From Schistocephalus solidus (Eukaryota > Platyhelminthes > Cestoda > Diphyllobothriidea > Diphyllobothriidae), in the NCBI GenBank assembly GCA_017591395.1, contig WEDG01006564.1, positions 1 to 64,000 on the forward strand: a DNA stretch of 64,000 nt, given 5' to 3'. The first letter of the stretch is position 1, and each line of letters starts with the position of its first letter. Below, piece after piece: positions 41,981 through 54,572 of the stretch. The position numbers were made by a program, and so were the translations under genes. The notes beneath the pieces are model-generated. The model saw only the letters and a program-made list of their open reading frames with translations, made no database searches and was not told the DNA's origin.

Positions 41981-44900
41981 CATACTCCTCATTGATTTTA
42001 AGTTAGGCACAGCTTTCTAATCGGAAGCAAAAGTTGTTAGTAGTATCCTGATTATCAAATTTAATCCCTATTTTACGCGTTGTCCTCGAAGGTATTTTTA
42101 TTGCCTTTTGCTTTACATTAATGATAGTTCGTTGGCAGGTATCACTCGCAATATTTACTTTTGCTGGGTGTCTCAAATTTACATATTATTTCTTTAAATT
42201 TACGACCCAATGTTGCTCGGAAAAAATCCATGATGACTTGCATGCTTTTTCCACATGGAGCTCATCTTCTAAATGTCGCTTCATGTGTTAATGACTGAAA
42301 AGGCTACCACAACTAGTGAATTGTCGAGATGCGCCTATTGCACAGGTTTTCGGTAACCACTTCTTTAGATCCATCGCCTGAAAACGATAGAATTACGGAT
42401 TTATATAGTTATTCTTGTACCTTCGTGAAATTAAGGATATTTTATTGCATGTTTATCTTTTCCCTGTTTGAATATAACAACATTATCATTTGTATTATTG
42501 ACAGGTGTCAAACTTCTAAAATTAAAGGTATCCGAATAAATTTTAATAGAAATGTTCTATATTCGATGAAATCAAATACTTCCTAATCGAAAAAGTGCCT
42601 GCTAACTAATATAACAAATCTATGGATTTGGATACTTAAATAGAGCTTATATTTTCTTTTTCAAAGCTATAATAGTTCAGATCTTGCCCAGATTTAGGCA
42701 GCAATCTTCGTAAGTCGTCTATACAACCTATGTATTTCTCCCCAGATTATACATTTTCGTAGATCCTCAACGTCTCACTTTCTTTGGAATAACGTGGCAA
42801 TGGATATAAGCTCATCAAAAAGTTATTATGAACTCTGGGAAAGACTGTACCTTTTTCTGAACACTGAGAGGATAAACTTTGTATAAACTCATCGTTTCAG
42901 AGCAGCTTTCTCCATGGCTTCGTCGAAAGGCCGCCGGAAATTTAAGAAGCTGTCTTCAAATTACCTTATGCATTCCCGTTTCTCTGTCCACGCATGGATT
43001 CAGTTATCTCCTCAGAAATGTATATCCTCTCGGTGCATGCAGGAAACACGATTTTTTTAACCCCATCAAACAGATAAAAAAATTAGTTTTCTATTGACAT
43101 GCACGCTGTTCACTGAGGGGTTTGCTCGCCGAGAAACTTTCCCATGATTCTCTTTTGGCCACGGAAATGTGAATGTCTAAACCCACTTGTCAGTCTCACA
43201 CTAGGTCTGGCGCAACCTGGTATCCCCTGAAACACTATTAGTACATTTTGCTCTCAAATGATTTGCTGCCTTTACAGTTTCGTCCACCCGTAAATGAGCA
43301 CTCTCTGCTAATTCTTATCCCTTCACGAAGTGGTTATTTCTCTGAAGCTTGTTTATACAAAAATTGGTAACGCCGAAAAATTAAGAAATTTTTTGTTTCC
43401 ACATTCTGAGCATACGATTCAACAAAAACAACGAATTCCGCCTTCTTGGATTGCATTGTTGACCGCATTTGACCGCTTAGGCTGATAATTACTGGCGATC
43501 ATGTCTCTATTTTTACTTTGGGCATTTATTATTACTACCCTCATTTTTTATTATAAAATGTAATCTAATAGCTACAATTTTGTAAATGTTCTCCTGTTTC
43601 CATAACAACATAACGTCTCAGACATTTCAATACTTTGATCCTAATTTTTAGTGTACATTAACTCTGTAAATGACAATAACCTCGCATCTCTACATTTCTA
43701 ACAGCACTTACATTAAATTACAATTATTCGGAAATTGGCACTTTGGGCCTAACAATATCTATTGGAAACGAAGGTTTCTAAATACACCACGAATTAGTTT
43801 CGTATATCTCCTCCGTCCCTCACCGTTAAATACATATGTACGAATTATAACCTAAAACTCAACGATTATATTAACATGACAATTAAAAGATGTCGTAGTA
43901 AATCTGCAGCTATTCGTCCAATAGTTTAAGAAGAGACATTATGGAATAAATAGCTGCCTAATTGTTTTTCCCACTGTAAAGCAAGGGTTTGTTTAAAACG
44001 CCTAACGCTGCAGTGCAAGGATGAGCGTTGTACGCTTTTGAATAATTTTTGTTTAGCGCGCTTGGGAATTGCAATCGGTGCTGTAAGTACTACAACTACA
44101 AACAGTAGACATTTTTCTTAAGCCTTGTTGTTGCCTTAGGAAATTTCTGAATGTAAAATATGGTTTTTTTAATTTTTTAATAGTTCCTTTGCGTAATTAT
44201 GTTTCAAAATAATTGTGTATTAAAAAGATTTATGGTTGTTATGAAACGTATCGATTTTCTATGCTTATTAAGGTCTGTTTATTGCACTTATGGGTTCGTT
44301 TTGTGCTATAGTACGATTTTAACATATTAAAGAAAATTTTATTGACAGTAAGCTATAGTTAGTTAGCTTTGTACTTTTCTGCATAGCTTACGATGAACTG
44401 AAATATGTTAACAATTCCATACATACTTCAACTGCTTTTTAAGTTGCTGGGCATTATGGAAGTCGTATTGCAGCCCCTGTGATTTGCTCTTTTGACATGA
44501 CGAGGTTTTACACGGTTTTCGTACGAATGCTTGTTTTTTTCTTTAGACATTTTGTAGTTTGCTGGTATGGTTTGGCAATTGCGGATGTTTGAAGTTTATA
44601 TGCGTTGGAGATTTACGAAGTAGACCTCAGAAAGGAAAATTAACCTGGAGTAATATGTTCTATATATTTGACCACTAGTTTACGCTTGCTAGCTATTTGC
44701 TCTACATAAAACTATTGAATGGCTCGAAGGTAATGCGCTGTCTCTGTATTTTAAATAAGATCACATTATGAGTTTTTTTTTGGTGCCGTATGTAGACTTT
44801 ATTATTTAAATGAGTGTCCAACGTCATACGTATAATAATTGTACCCGCAAATTGGATTAAAGATTTGTGTTAGGAATTATTTTTAAATAATTTCTAAGTA

Positions 44901-47744
44901 TAAACTTAAATACGATATTTGAATACTTCAGCAGATAAGATTAAGTTTCGATAGTCTTAAGATAAATGATACTTATTGTTTTTGGTCGTTCATCAACCTG
45001 AAATGTGTTGAACTTCCAATGACGACTTTTCGAGAAATTCTCGTTCTTTGATTCTTAAAAAGAATACATTACCCGAATGAGCAGACTGACAGGGTGTATG
45101 GACCCAAAACCGTTTAAAAAATTCAAATGTAGCCTCTTATTTAGTCGCTAGCTAACAAGACCCTTCTGAAATCATTGCATGTTTCTAGTCCACAGTCCTG
45201 CATAATGGATAAAAATTTTATGAAGAATTTCCGATACAGTTTTATTGAATTGATTTTAAAATATCCTCAAAAGTATTACCCCTATTTACGATAGATCATT
45301 ATAAAATTATGAAATGCCAGCGGTTATCTCAGGTTTAGTTTTAACGGGTGCCCACACTGTCAAGGAATGGTTAGCTTACGTATTTTACATTCAGGCAATC
45401 GCTACATAGCTTTATTCGGACGTCTTTTCCAATCACCTTTTTCTTCATAAATTTATATGTGTTCAATATCCCAGGGAAACTACCAGCTTCATAAAATTAC
45501 AGGTTGAGCATTGACCAAAATTTCACATTATCTGGTTGCCCTGGTTCATTCAAAGTCCTTGTTATGCATTTCATATATCTAAATAGCTAAACCATTACAT
45601 AAAAAATGGCATTGTATAATGGTTACTAATACAGGTCAGTTTAGACTCAAAATAAGTCACCTGGCGCTTCCGGCACTGCTGTTGTTCCATGTTACGGCCA
45701 CACCCCGAAGCCGTTTTGACAACACATATTGTCTTGTCGTATAGTGAACAAATAAAAGATGTTTTAACGCTCTCCAACAGAAATATTATGGTATCCAGTT
45801 CGCTTATACCGGAATTGCATTAAGTGGGCTTTGCTCATAAAGATACAATGTAGTCAGTGCATCAAGCGCTTCTGAAACTATCCCCAAGAGTCATGGATTA
45901 AAGTTCAGATAAATTCCGACTGACTGACACCTTCGACCATTCTGCCATAAAATTCAAACCCAAAATCGTTCCATATTTATGTGATAAGTATTCATTGTTG
46001 TGTGATAAAATGCTTGCATGTCTGAGTTGAGTCAATTCCGGGAGCACACACGTATGTGATGGTCGAGGGCATTTAACTTTGCGTAATTGCCACTACAACG
46101 CTCCTGTCGGCGCGACTAAATCATGTTTCTTATGGAAAGTCATAGGAGGATATTTAGTTATGCTAACTATGCGCATCCCTTCTTTCCTATATTAATTGTG
46201 AAGTGCTGATGAACTTCTGACCTGTTCAAACTAATACTCTACAAGTTTCCCAGCTTAAGAGTTAATCTGATCATATCACAGATCTTCCTGTAAAGTCTCA
46301 TTCAAGTGTTTTCGGAAACAAGTATTTTATGCAAGGTGTGGTCAGGTATCTTTTTTTTATCAACTACCGTATCTGTTATTTTTTTATAAAATGGCATCTA
46401 TCAGCCACTTTAATCTAAATATATCAACCGCATATCCTCTTCATTACAACATTTATTATTATTCTATTACATTTTATATCAGAAGAAGGGCATATCTGTT
46501 TCAAATCCCTCAAAATTTTAGACTCCTTCGGAGTTATAAGTCGACGTATTGTGGCAGTATATTTAAATCCTTCTTGAAAGGAGCGCAGTCGAAGTTGCTA
46601 TGGCCCACCTAGGAGTTTCATCCACCAATAACCGTTTGGAAAGTTCCTCCTCAGATAAAACTCATGACAGGATGCTCGTCTTGCAGTCTCCCAGAAAGCA
46701 AAAGGTGCAAAATAATTTCGGTTCTGATACATCACGGAGTCCTTCTGTTATTTCGCCAGCGAGGTAAGTCCACGAGCTTTCTTTTACCTGAAGTAAATGG
46801 AGAAAATTATTTGTTGGTTATTTGTCTATTATTAGAAAATTTTATGACTCACTAAACTATCGAAATTCGGCCCTTATATGCACACGTTGCTGAACCTTTC
46901 TTTTCAAATAATCATTGTAATGTGTAAAAAGTAAAAGCGCCCTTAAATGGTTTTGTAATTTTTCTGTGCAACCTGCATGTGCCGTGCATACGCGGTGAGG
47001 CATGCATCCTCTGTAATCGGGTCGCTAGAACAAGCATTTTCGTTCCTGGTTATGATGGTAGAATAGCTAAGAATCAATTTAGACTAAGTTAATCACCGTC
47101 AATGCTGTGAAAGCGTTTTCATACTACGTTAAGTGACAAACTCTGCTTTCCAATCGCCCTCTTGAAAGCAAATTTAAGTGAGTGAAAACAAACTGTCTCA
47201 AAAACCTTTATAGCTGTGTTATGCCACTATTTACTTGTGAGTGGACTTTGAGATAAGGGTGGGGGTTTTACTTTAAATGGAAATCTGTGTTTAAATTGAA
47301 TTGAAAAGTAAAATTGCTGTGTCGGTGCATTAAAGGAGACGATTCAATTTGTACCTAAAACAGATTCAGAGCCTTTTTATTGAAAACATACTGTCTTTTA
47401 AACATAATTTGCAATATTTTTCAGGCTTCCAGTGTTTTGGCTGCCTCTGGTCTGTTCCTTGTTAGTAATTAAAATATTTTATGAGGTGGATACTTGACAA
47501 TCAGCTATTAAAATACTATTATCGGTTGTGTTTCACGCTTCTGTAACTTCACAACTTCTGAACGCCACTTGTTTGTAATCTATGCTTAAAATCCTCCACA
47601 TACATACATAACGGAATTACTATGCAATAGTATTCAAAATGAGGGCACATTCTTGGATTATTTTTATCCCTCAACGCCAGGGACCTGCATTTATTAACTT
47701 GCTCCCAAATTTTCCACCTCACTAAAGTCCACCATTAGCGTCAT
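41981..47744. other. AT-rich low-copy sequence, no gene seen
   Basis: 5.8 kb without a frame of recognisable domain, without tRNA or element signatures I can see. Could be intergenic or intron. Short exons of a host gene cannot be excluded from sequence alone. Confidence 0.6.
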
Positions 47745-47890
47745 TCAGTCTGTGTGTGTGAATGTCGTCCTCTGCCATTTCCAGTCTTCTTGAATCTATC
47801 TTGACACCTGGCCCAGATGAGAAAGTGGAATAGAGAGTGGGGTAGATGCTGTGAAAGTCTAATCTCACTATAATCCAGCGCAAGTCACCG
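47745..47890 (-). repeat. Diverged copy of the repeat at 56585-57100, inverted
   Basis: The reverse complement reads GACTTTCACAGCATCTACC, then CCACTCTC, then GTGTCAAGATAGATTCAAGAAGACTGG, aligning with ACACTTTCACGGCATCTATC and TGTCAAAAGAGAGTCAAGAAGACCAG at 56640-56720. Confidence 0.55.
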
Positions 47891-48289
47891 TTCCTGTACC
47901 ACTCTGCTCTGGTGCATACGGAAGAAATCGTTGAAAACGACAGTTCAACGGGCGTGTGTTTATGTATGAGGACTCTTCTAGGGCGACGTTGTCCACTAAC
48001 CTAATGGGCGTAACACTAAGACTAAAAATGGAGCCGGTTCGTAAAAGTTGGGGGACATTGTTTAGCCTGTCTATGTATTAATCTCGAAAAGGATATATAC
48101 CTCCCAGCTATAAAAAATATCTTACCGAAAATTCGATGCTATTCTAGGCAACAAGTACTTTATTGGAGCCGGCCTTTAAAAAGACTTCTCTGTGCAACCT
48201 GCAGGCAAGCACAGCGTTAAAAAGGCTAGTGCTTAACTTCTCAAGGACTTTGTCTAGCATCAGCAGCAGAGGAGCAGAATTTCCCTTAT

Positions 48290-48440
48290 CACCATAAGTG
48301 AACCGAAAAGGCCAGGGAGGAAAGCCATGACAGTTTTCGGCTCATTAATCATCGTCAGCCAGCCACCCCCCAGACTCGAGCCTGCATTGTTTCGTCATCA
48401 AACTTTTTAAATGCAAAATACCTACTATTGAGTCAGTGGT
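48290..48440 (-). repeat. Old SINE-like copy, segment A on minus strand
   Basis: CATAAGTGAACCGAAAAGGCCAGGG and GGCTCATTAATCATCGTCAGCCAGCC align with the 51686-51821 arm in the same orientation. A degenerate B box (GGCTCGAGTCTGG on the minus strand) lies at about 48372-48384. At 48475-48512 GGCTCAAGCTAGAGCCCTTAAAGCTGTCGAGCGATG resembles the central C segment. Confidence 0.55.
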
Positions 48441-48796
48441 CATTCGTTTTGTTGGTTGCAGGACATGCTCGTTCTTGGGGCTCAAGCTAGAGCCCTTAAA
48501 GCTGTCGAGCGATGTCCGGTAATAATGTAGAATACACGCTGATAAAAAGAATGAAAACGGCGTCCGCTGTTTCCGACTACAGTAGGGCAGGAATATCACC
48601 CTCAGTGAGTAATGCGTCGGTATTTGAAGCCTGTTTGATAAGCCAGAAGTAGCCCTTTTTATCGGTAATGTTATTCTTCCTGCGAGAAATCTAAATTGAG
48701 TGTCAAGGTACAATGGGCCGAGAAGGTCCGATAAACTAATCGGTAAAGGGCCTTCTTACGAAAAAAGATAGCCCCGATCTCAAGAGACTGAAAAGC

Positions 48797-48935
48797 AGGT
48801 CATTGGCTCAATAACAGAGCCGCAGTCTCGAGTTCGCCTCACGGGTGCCCAAACCTGCCGTTTGGTATGGCTGGTTGATGATGGCTAATAAGCCAGAATT
48901 GGCCATTCCCGTTTCCCTTAGTTTGACTAATTTTA
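48797..48935 (+). repeat. Old SINE-like copy, segment A on plus strand
   Basis: TTGGCTCAATAACAGAGC resembles an A box, GAGTTCGCCTC a decayed B box, and GGCTGGTTGATGATGGCTAATAAGCCAGAATTGGCCATTCCCG is the diagnostic body. Together with the inverted copy at 48290-48440 it repeats the minus-C-plus layout seen at 51686-52108. Confidence 0.6.
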
Positions 48936-50169
48936 TTCTCCGTTGGAATTACAACATTTGCCTTCCCTCATTTGCTTTGATTTCTGTCTCTATCTGAGCC
49001 TTTCTGAGAACCCTTATACCTGTCGAGGCATTAAGAGTCCCAGCCCTTAATATTTTTTTCCTAACACGGAGTACGCTTATTTAAGAGTTTAGCCACTGTT
49101 GTTTACTTTCAGAAAAGCCCTAATGAGAGAATAAGTATTTTGCTAGAGCATTGGTTTCTTTTAAACTACATAGAAGGTTATTGACTGCCAGTCATACTCA
49201 AGTCAAGCGTTAAACATTTCATGTCTTATTTCGTATGAAAGCCGTAACGTGCCGCAGCTTTACATTAGCTCCCCCAAAGCAAAAAAGGTAATTTCTGGTT
49301 ATCACGTCTCCTAAAATTCATCCTGTACCTCGCATTTTCAATTATATCAGCTGATCTTTAGATCGTCGTCCCCTATTTTCATGAGAATCGATCGGAAATC
49401 AGTAAGGATATACTGAACGGAAACAAATGCGACGCAGTGTTCCTATACTCCTAAATCAAACGCTTTTTTTACTCAGAAGCCTGCAATTGCCGGCGAACCC
49501 GTTCCTGGAGTAAGACCGCAGAGTCTTTATGATAGTTCATATCAATGTCATACCAGGGTCTTTTTCAGGCCAGTTTACGTGTTTGCGCGTGTATGGGACG
49601 CGTAGTAAACGGTTTAATTTTGCCAGCTTTGGCGATTTCGTCTAACCCAGGTCGTTGTGGCATCGCTTTTTCAGCAGAGCATGGTGGTGTATCAGCGGAG
49701 AGTTAAGCAAATGTTGTGTCAATTTTCCTTAATTTTATCTAATTCCCTGCCCGAGTCATCATGAGGCCTGCCCAAAAGTGACGGTGCGTATGGAGTGCTG
49801 TGGTGTACGAAATAGTGTTTCTTTGTCAGCTAGTTGAAATTACTTGAGCTACGGCTTTCTTGTGAGATTTTAAAAGCAAAAATCTCTCATTGCAATTACT
49901 CTTACATGTATCTGCGTTTAGGTATTTTCAAGCGATGTCTAACTTTCCAAAGATTTTCGCGCTTTTATTGCGCGTAAACCTGGCTTCAAGCACGTGCAAT
50001 GCAAACAGTTCATTTAGTTTTAGGAAGACAAAGGAGCGCTATCGACGTTTTATCCCAGTAGAGGAAGTGCAATAAGGTATATTTCCGTCAAAATTCTGTC
50101 GAACCCTAGGAATTAAATTAGCTTTCGTCCACATCCACTTTCCAAAGACATTCTTTATAACGTTTCAAC
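48936..50169. other. Low-copy sequence, no gene seen
   Basis: No recognisable frame or repeat. A 61-codon stretch at 49890-50075 has no family similarity I know. Confidence 0.5.
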
Positions 50170-51583
50170 CGTAAAGCTACGCGGAAGTAAGCTGATGTCC
50201 AGTCATTGACATTGTTTTGGTTGTTAACCTTCAAAATGCCTAAAGTTCATTCGCTGCTGGCTGCACCTAATTGGTTTCATCTCGTAAAAAGCCCTGTAGA
50301 ATGTGATGAATACTACCTGGTAAACATGGACCTTTGGTCGTAAATGACATAGACACGTCATCCATCAAAAATGCGCCTTGATGTCCTGGACGATTTCTAG
50401 TGTAAAGTATCCAGTGCTAATGGTCGTTGTAAGTCTTCTGGTTTCATTGTTTTGTTAGTTTTTTTAAAGTTAATCTCTCGCGCGACTTTGAACTTGCCAG
50501 CTAGTAGATCGAGTGGTGCCCCATTCTGTCAGTTCTTGTTTTCGTCGTGCAATACAACAGGTTGAACTTGCATTTCAAAACTCCATTTGCAACATATGCA
50601 AATGCTGTTTTGCGTTGAGTTTCTTTGAGGAAGTCCAATGGACGGCGAGGAGCTTCAGCAAATAGATTTGGTGCAGCCCTCAAAAAATGAAGATGGAACT
50701 GTTGTCGCTAGGCCTTTGCTTTGTAGTATAAGAAATAAGGTTCTATGGCCAGTTTCCTGTTTATAATTTGCATTACGCGGTCAGTAAAACATGCAGCGTC
50801 CACGACTGTGTGTAGTCTTCTTATTTTCTCTCGCCGAAATAATACATGACTAACACCTGCTAAGAGTCATGGAGTTTGACTATAAACTGTTTGATCCAAA
50901 ACTTTCCTTATTGCACTGCTCGGTGACGTGGAATGCTCCACTCGGATACTAATGATATTCCATTGCAGCGGTGGAACAATCTGTCCTTTAACTATGGATG
51001 CAAATACTATAAAAGAGGTTGTTTTTAAGGTGGTGGGATTTTATGGTTGGCCTTTCAAAAGACTTCATTCTCTCAGATACGACTAACATAGCTTAAGGTC
51101 ATCAAAAACAAATTCATGCAGTCTTTGTAAGTCAAATTAGAGACGGAATCTGTATTTGTTTTGAGGTGTCTCCAGTACAAAGACATGGAGCCAGAAGGCT
51201 TACGAAGGGATATTGTGCGCATAATTTGATATAAACATCTTTATGAACTTAATCTAACTGGTGCAAACGCTTAGTTTGTCATGAAGATTTTGCTTATTCG
51301 GTCCTATCCAACATAGCACGCAGGGGTCCGTTGAGAATATGATTCCAGCAAATGTCGCAGCAGAAGGAAGCGTACAGACAATGCCCAGGATTTAAAAAAA
51401 CGAATATATTCTCCAAGATGCTCAGTGGTTTAAGACGAGGTTCTGGCATTTTGTAAATGGGCAATCTAACTGCTGTTGAGACCGTCGAGACCTTTTTGAT
51501 ATGCAAAGGGAACGTTTACGGTTTGGAGTTTCGGTTTCGATTTCAGTTTTGCATCAGATTTTATTGAACACAGCGGCTTTACT
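50170..51583 (+). repeat. Segment X, source of the inverted duplication
   Basis: 50170-50646 and 51474-51583 recur as reverse complement at 53141-53613 and 53028-53140. The 830 bases between them (50647-51473) are missing from the inverted copy. No coding function is visible in X. Confidence 0.8.
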
Positions 51584-51659
51584 TAGCGTTGCGCTCAAAA
51601 CGTCGGATCCTGACCGAACTGTTATCTCGGGAGATTCTGATTGCCTATAAGTGCAGTGA

Positions 51660-51685
51660 CTATATATATATATATATATATATAT
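51660..51685. repeat. (TA)n microsatellite
   Basis: TA run at the end of the minus-strand SINE-like arm, directly after ACCTTATCA in that arm's own reading. Confidence 0.9.
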
Positions 51686-51850
51686 GATAAGGTGGGACCG
51701 ACAAAGACAAGGGAGACCGGAATGGCCATTTCTGGCTTATTAGCCGTCATCAGCCAGTCATACCCAATCCCAAGTGTGGCACACCTGGGATTCGAACCCG
51801 CGACCTTTGGTATTTGAGTCGAACGCTCTACCATTGAACCACGGGCTCGT
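51686..51850 (-). repeat. tRNA-derived SINE-like copy, segment A'
   Basis: On the minus strand: TGGTTCAATGGTAGAGC (A-box region, 51841-51825), GGGTTCGAATCCC (perfect B box, 51799-51787), then a body GACTGGCTGATGACGGCTAA and AAGCCAGAAATGGCCATTCC ending in ACCTTATCA-(TA)n. Polymerase III boxes followed by an unrelated body and simple-repeat tail are the design of tRNA-derived SINEs. The acceptor ends do not pair, so it is not a working tRNA. The frame through this repeat is spurious. Confidence 0.75.
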
Positions 51851-51884
51851 GGTTTTGTCGGTTGTGATCGGGAATATGATGATA

Positions 51885-51972
51885 GTGTGGGGCTCACCGA
51901 TCTGCTTAAGGAACATGCATGTTCCGTTGTGCCCTGGAGCTCAGACTAGAGCCCTCGCAGGCGGTCGCATAG
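51885..51972 (+). repeat. SINE-associated segment C
   Basis: GTGTGGGGCTCACCGATCTG to GCGGTCGCATAGCGA. Includes a perfect 16-bp palindrome GGAACATGCATGTTCC at 51910-51925. The same segment recurs inverted at 52119-52217, 53650-53765 and 21340-21450. Confidence 0.75.
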
Positions 51973-52108
51973 CGACTCAAATACCAAAGGTCGCGGGTTC
52001 GAATCCCAGGTGTGCCACACTTGGGATAGGGTATGACTGGCTGATGACGGCTAATAAGCCAGAAATGGCCATTCCGGTCTCCCTTGTCTTTGTCGGTTCC
52101 ACCGTATC
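51973..52108 (+). repeat. SINE-like copy, segment A on plus strand
   Basis: CGACTCAAATACC to CCACCGTATC is the reverse complement of 51686-51821 over 136 bases. B box at 51995-52007 is intact; the A-box half is replaced by segment C, so this copy has a truncated head. Confidence 0.75.
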
Positions 52109-52215
52109 AACATATGCTACACGTCGCTATGCGACTGCCTGTGAGTACTCTAGTCTGAGCTCCAGGGCACAACAAAACATGCATGTACCTTAAGCAGATC
52201 GGTGAGCCCCACACT

Positions 52216-52266
<51 letters not shown>

Positions 52267-53029
52267 GCAGTACCGCAGTAAACTTTATAATGTTCAAACA
52301 AATTTGCAGCTGTATAGGTTCTACTGCTACATTGAAGTCGTCATTAGACACCTGCACGCTAATTGTCCCAGGTTAATCTGCGCAGCCTATGAAGCCTGTC
52401 GAAAATTTCAGACTAAATGCAGACTAAATGATTATATTCATCTGCCAGCGATTGGCAGTGAGAAAAATGTGCAAGACTTATCTTTCCTCACAGACGAGGT
52501 CGAACAAATAAATGTCAGCAGGAGAATTACCTCATCGCTCTTATGATTTCTAAGGAGAGCGTTGTTGAAATTTCAGAAATGTGATCCATGAATTGTGCTT
52601 TATCCGTTTCCCTGCTATAAAATGTGACTGAAATACTAAAAATCCCACATATTCCTACAAAAGGCACAGATGATTTTATTGCTGTTTTTTCTCGTCTCAA
52701 TTTATGCAGGTATCTGATAGTTAATAATTTTGGGTATTTTATCGTAACCAGTCACCGAGGCTTCGAGTCTGCACAACAGCAGAAGCGACAGAAATCCTTC
52801 AGGTTCCATATTTCTGCCTCCTGTTGCAAGGTCAGGCCTCCAGTTCAAGGGCTTTCATGCACTGATCGATTATTTAGCATCCTATTACCCAGAACAGGTT
52901 CCATTTTATCTACAGCGCGTTAGAACGCAAACACATACGCTGCGTGATAGTCCTGTCCCGTCAGCGTGCTTTTGTTCGCAGATCTGAGCCTGGTTTGCTC
53001 TTAGAGAAGGGCGTTCGCAGCAGTAGCAG
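52066..53029 (+). repeat. Direct duplication Y, copy 1
   Basis: 964 bases from TGGCCATTCCGGTCTCCC to CAGCAGTAGCAG, repeated at 53614-54572. It includes the end of segment A, C', a TA run, and about 760 bases of unique-looking sequence. A 99-codon frame from a GTG at 52624 is present in both copies with only three base differences, all changing an amino acid, which argues against a selected protein. Confidence 0.85.
52109..52264 (-). repeat. Segment C' and (TA)n tail
   Basis: Reverse complement of segment C ending CACACTATCA followed by TA run 52218-52264. Completes the A'-C-A-C' layout. Confidence 0.75.
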
Positions 53030-53613
53030 TAAAGCCACTGTGTTCAATAAAATCTGATGCAAAACTGAAATCGAAACCGAAACTCCAAACCGTAAACTTT
53101 CCCTCTGCATATCAAAAAGGTCTCGACGGTCTCAACGCCGTCCATTGGACTTCCTCAAAGAAACTCAACGCAAAACAGCATTTGCATATGTTGCAAATGG
53201 AGTTTTGAAATGCAAGTTCAACCTGTTGTATTGCACGACGAAAACAAGAACTGACAGAATGGGGCACCACTCGATCTACTAGCTGGCAAGTTCAAAGTCG
53301 CGCGAGAGATTAACTTTAAAAAAACTAACAAAACAATGAAACCAGAAGACTTACAACGAACATTAGCACTGGATACTTTACACTAGAAATCGTCCAGGAC
53401 ATCAAGGCGCATTTTTGATGGATGACTTGTCTATGTCATTTACGACCAAAGGTCCATGTTTACCAGGTAGTATTCGTCACATTCTACAGGGCGTTTTACG
53501 AGATGAAACCAATTAGGTGCAGCCAGCAGCGAATGAACTTTAGGCATTTTGAAGGTTAACAACCAAAACAATGTCAATGACTGGACATCAGCTTACTTCC
53601 ACGTAGCTTTACG
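53028..53613 (-). repeat. Inverted, internally deleted copy of X (X')
   Basis: Reverse complement of 51583-51474 and then 50646-50170. The join at 53140/53141 removes about 830 bases of X. Its right end passes directly into Y copy 2 (ACG-TGGCC at 53613/53614); its left end overlaps the end of Y copy 1 by a couple of bases. Confidence 0.85.
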
Positions 53614-53765
53614 TGGCCATTCCGGTCTCCCTTGTCTTTGTTGGTTCCACCTTATCAACATATGCTACACGTCGCTATGCGACCGCCTGCGAGACTCCAG
53701 TCTGAGCTCCAGGGCACAACAAAACATGCATGTTCCTTAAGCAGATCGGTGAGCCTCACACTATC

Positions 53766-53830
<65 letters not shown>

Positions 53831-54572
53831 CGCAGTACCGCAGTAAACTTTATAATGTTCAAACAAATTTGCAGCTGTATAGGTTCTACTGCTATACTGC
53901 ACGCTAATTGTCCCAGGTTAATCTGCGCAGCCTATGAATCCTGTCGAAAATTTCAGACTAAATGCAGACTAAATGATTATATTCATCTGCCAGCGATTGG
54001 CAGTGAGAAAAATGTGCAAGACTTATCTTTCCTCAGACGAGGTTGAACAAATAAATGTCAGCAGGAGAATTACCTCATCGCTCTTATGATTTCTAAGGAG
54101 AGCGTTGTTGAAATTTCAGAAATGTGATCCATGAATTGTGCTTTATCCGTCTCCCTGCTATAAAATGTGACTGAAATACTAAAAATCCCACATATTCCTA
54201 CAAAAGGCACAGATAATTTTATTGCTGTTTTTTCTCGTCTCAATTTATGCAGGTATCTGATAGTTAATAATTTTGGGTATTTTAACGTAACCAGTCACCG
54301 AGGCTTCGAGTCTGCACAACAGCAGAAGCGACAGAAATCCTTCAGGTTCCATATTTCTGCCTCCTGTTGCAAGGTCAGGCCTCCAGTTCAAGGGCTTTCA
54401 TGCACTGATCGATTATTTAGCATCCTATTACCCAGAACAGGTTCCATTTCATCTACAGCGCGTTAGAACGCAAACACATACGCTGCGTGATAGTCCTGTC
54501 CCGTCAGCGTGCTTTTGTTCGCAGATCTGAGCCTGGTTTGCTCTTAGAGAAGGGCGTTCGCAGCAGTAGCAG
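53614..54572 (+). repeat. Direct duplication Y, copy 2
   Basis: About 99 percent identical to copy 1 outside the TA run, with a deletion of about 20 bases near 53898 and a 2-base loss in CCTCA(CA)GACGAGG. Contains a longer TA run 53765-53830. Ends at the same CAGCAGTAGCAG, after which it continues into a short CAG-rich stretch. Confidence 0.85.

Noticed and set aside
51622..52193. Open frames through the SINE-like repeats (for example with VAGSNPRCATLGIGYDWLM)
   Set aside because: They recur only because the repeat recurs, on both strands, and read through polymerase III boxes and TA runs.
52624..54466. A duplicated 99-codon frame as a possible new gene family
   Set aside because: The frame starts with GTG, has no domain, and all three base differences between copies change the amino acid, as expected for non-coding drift.
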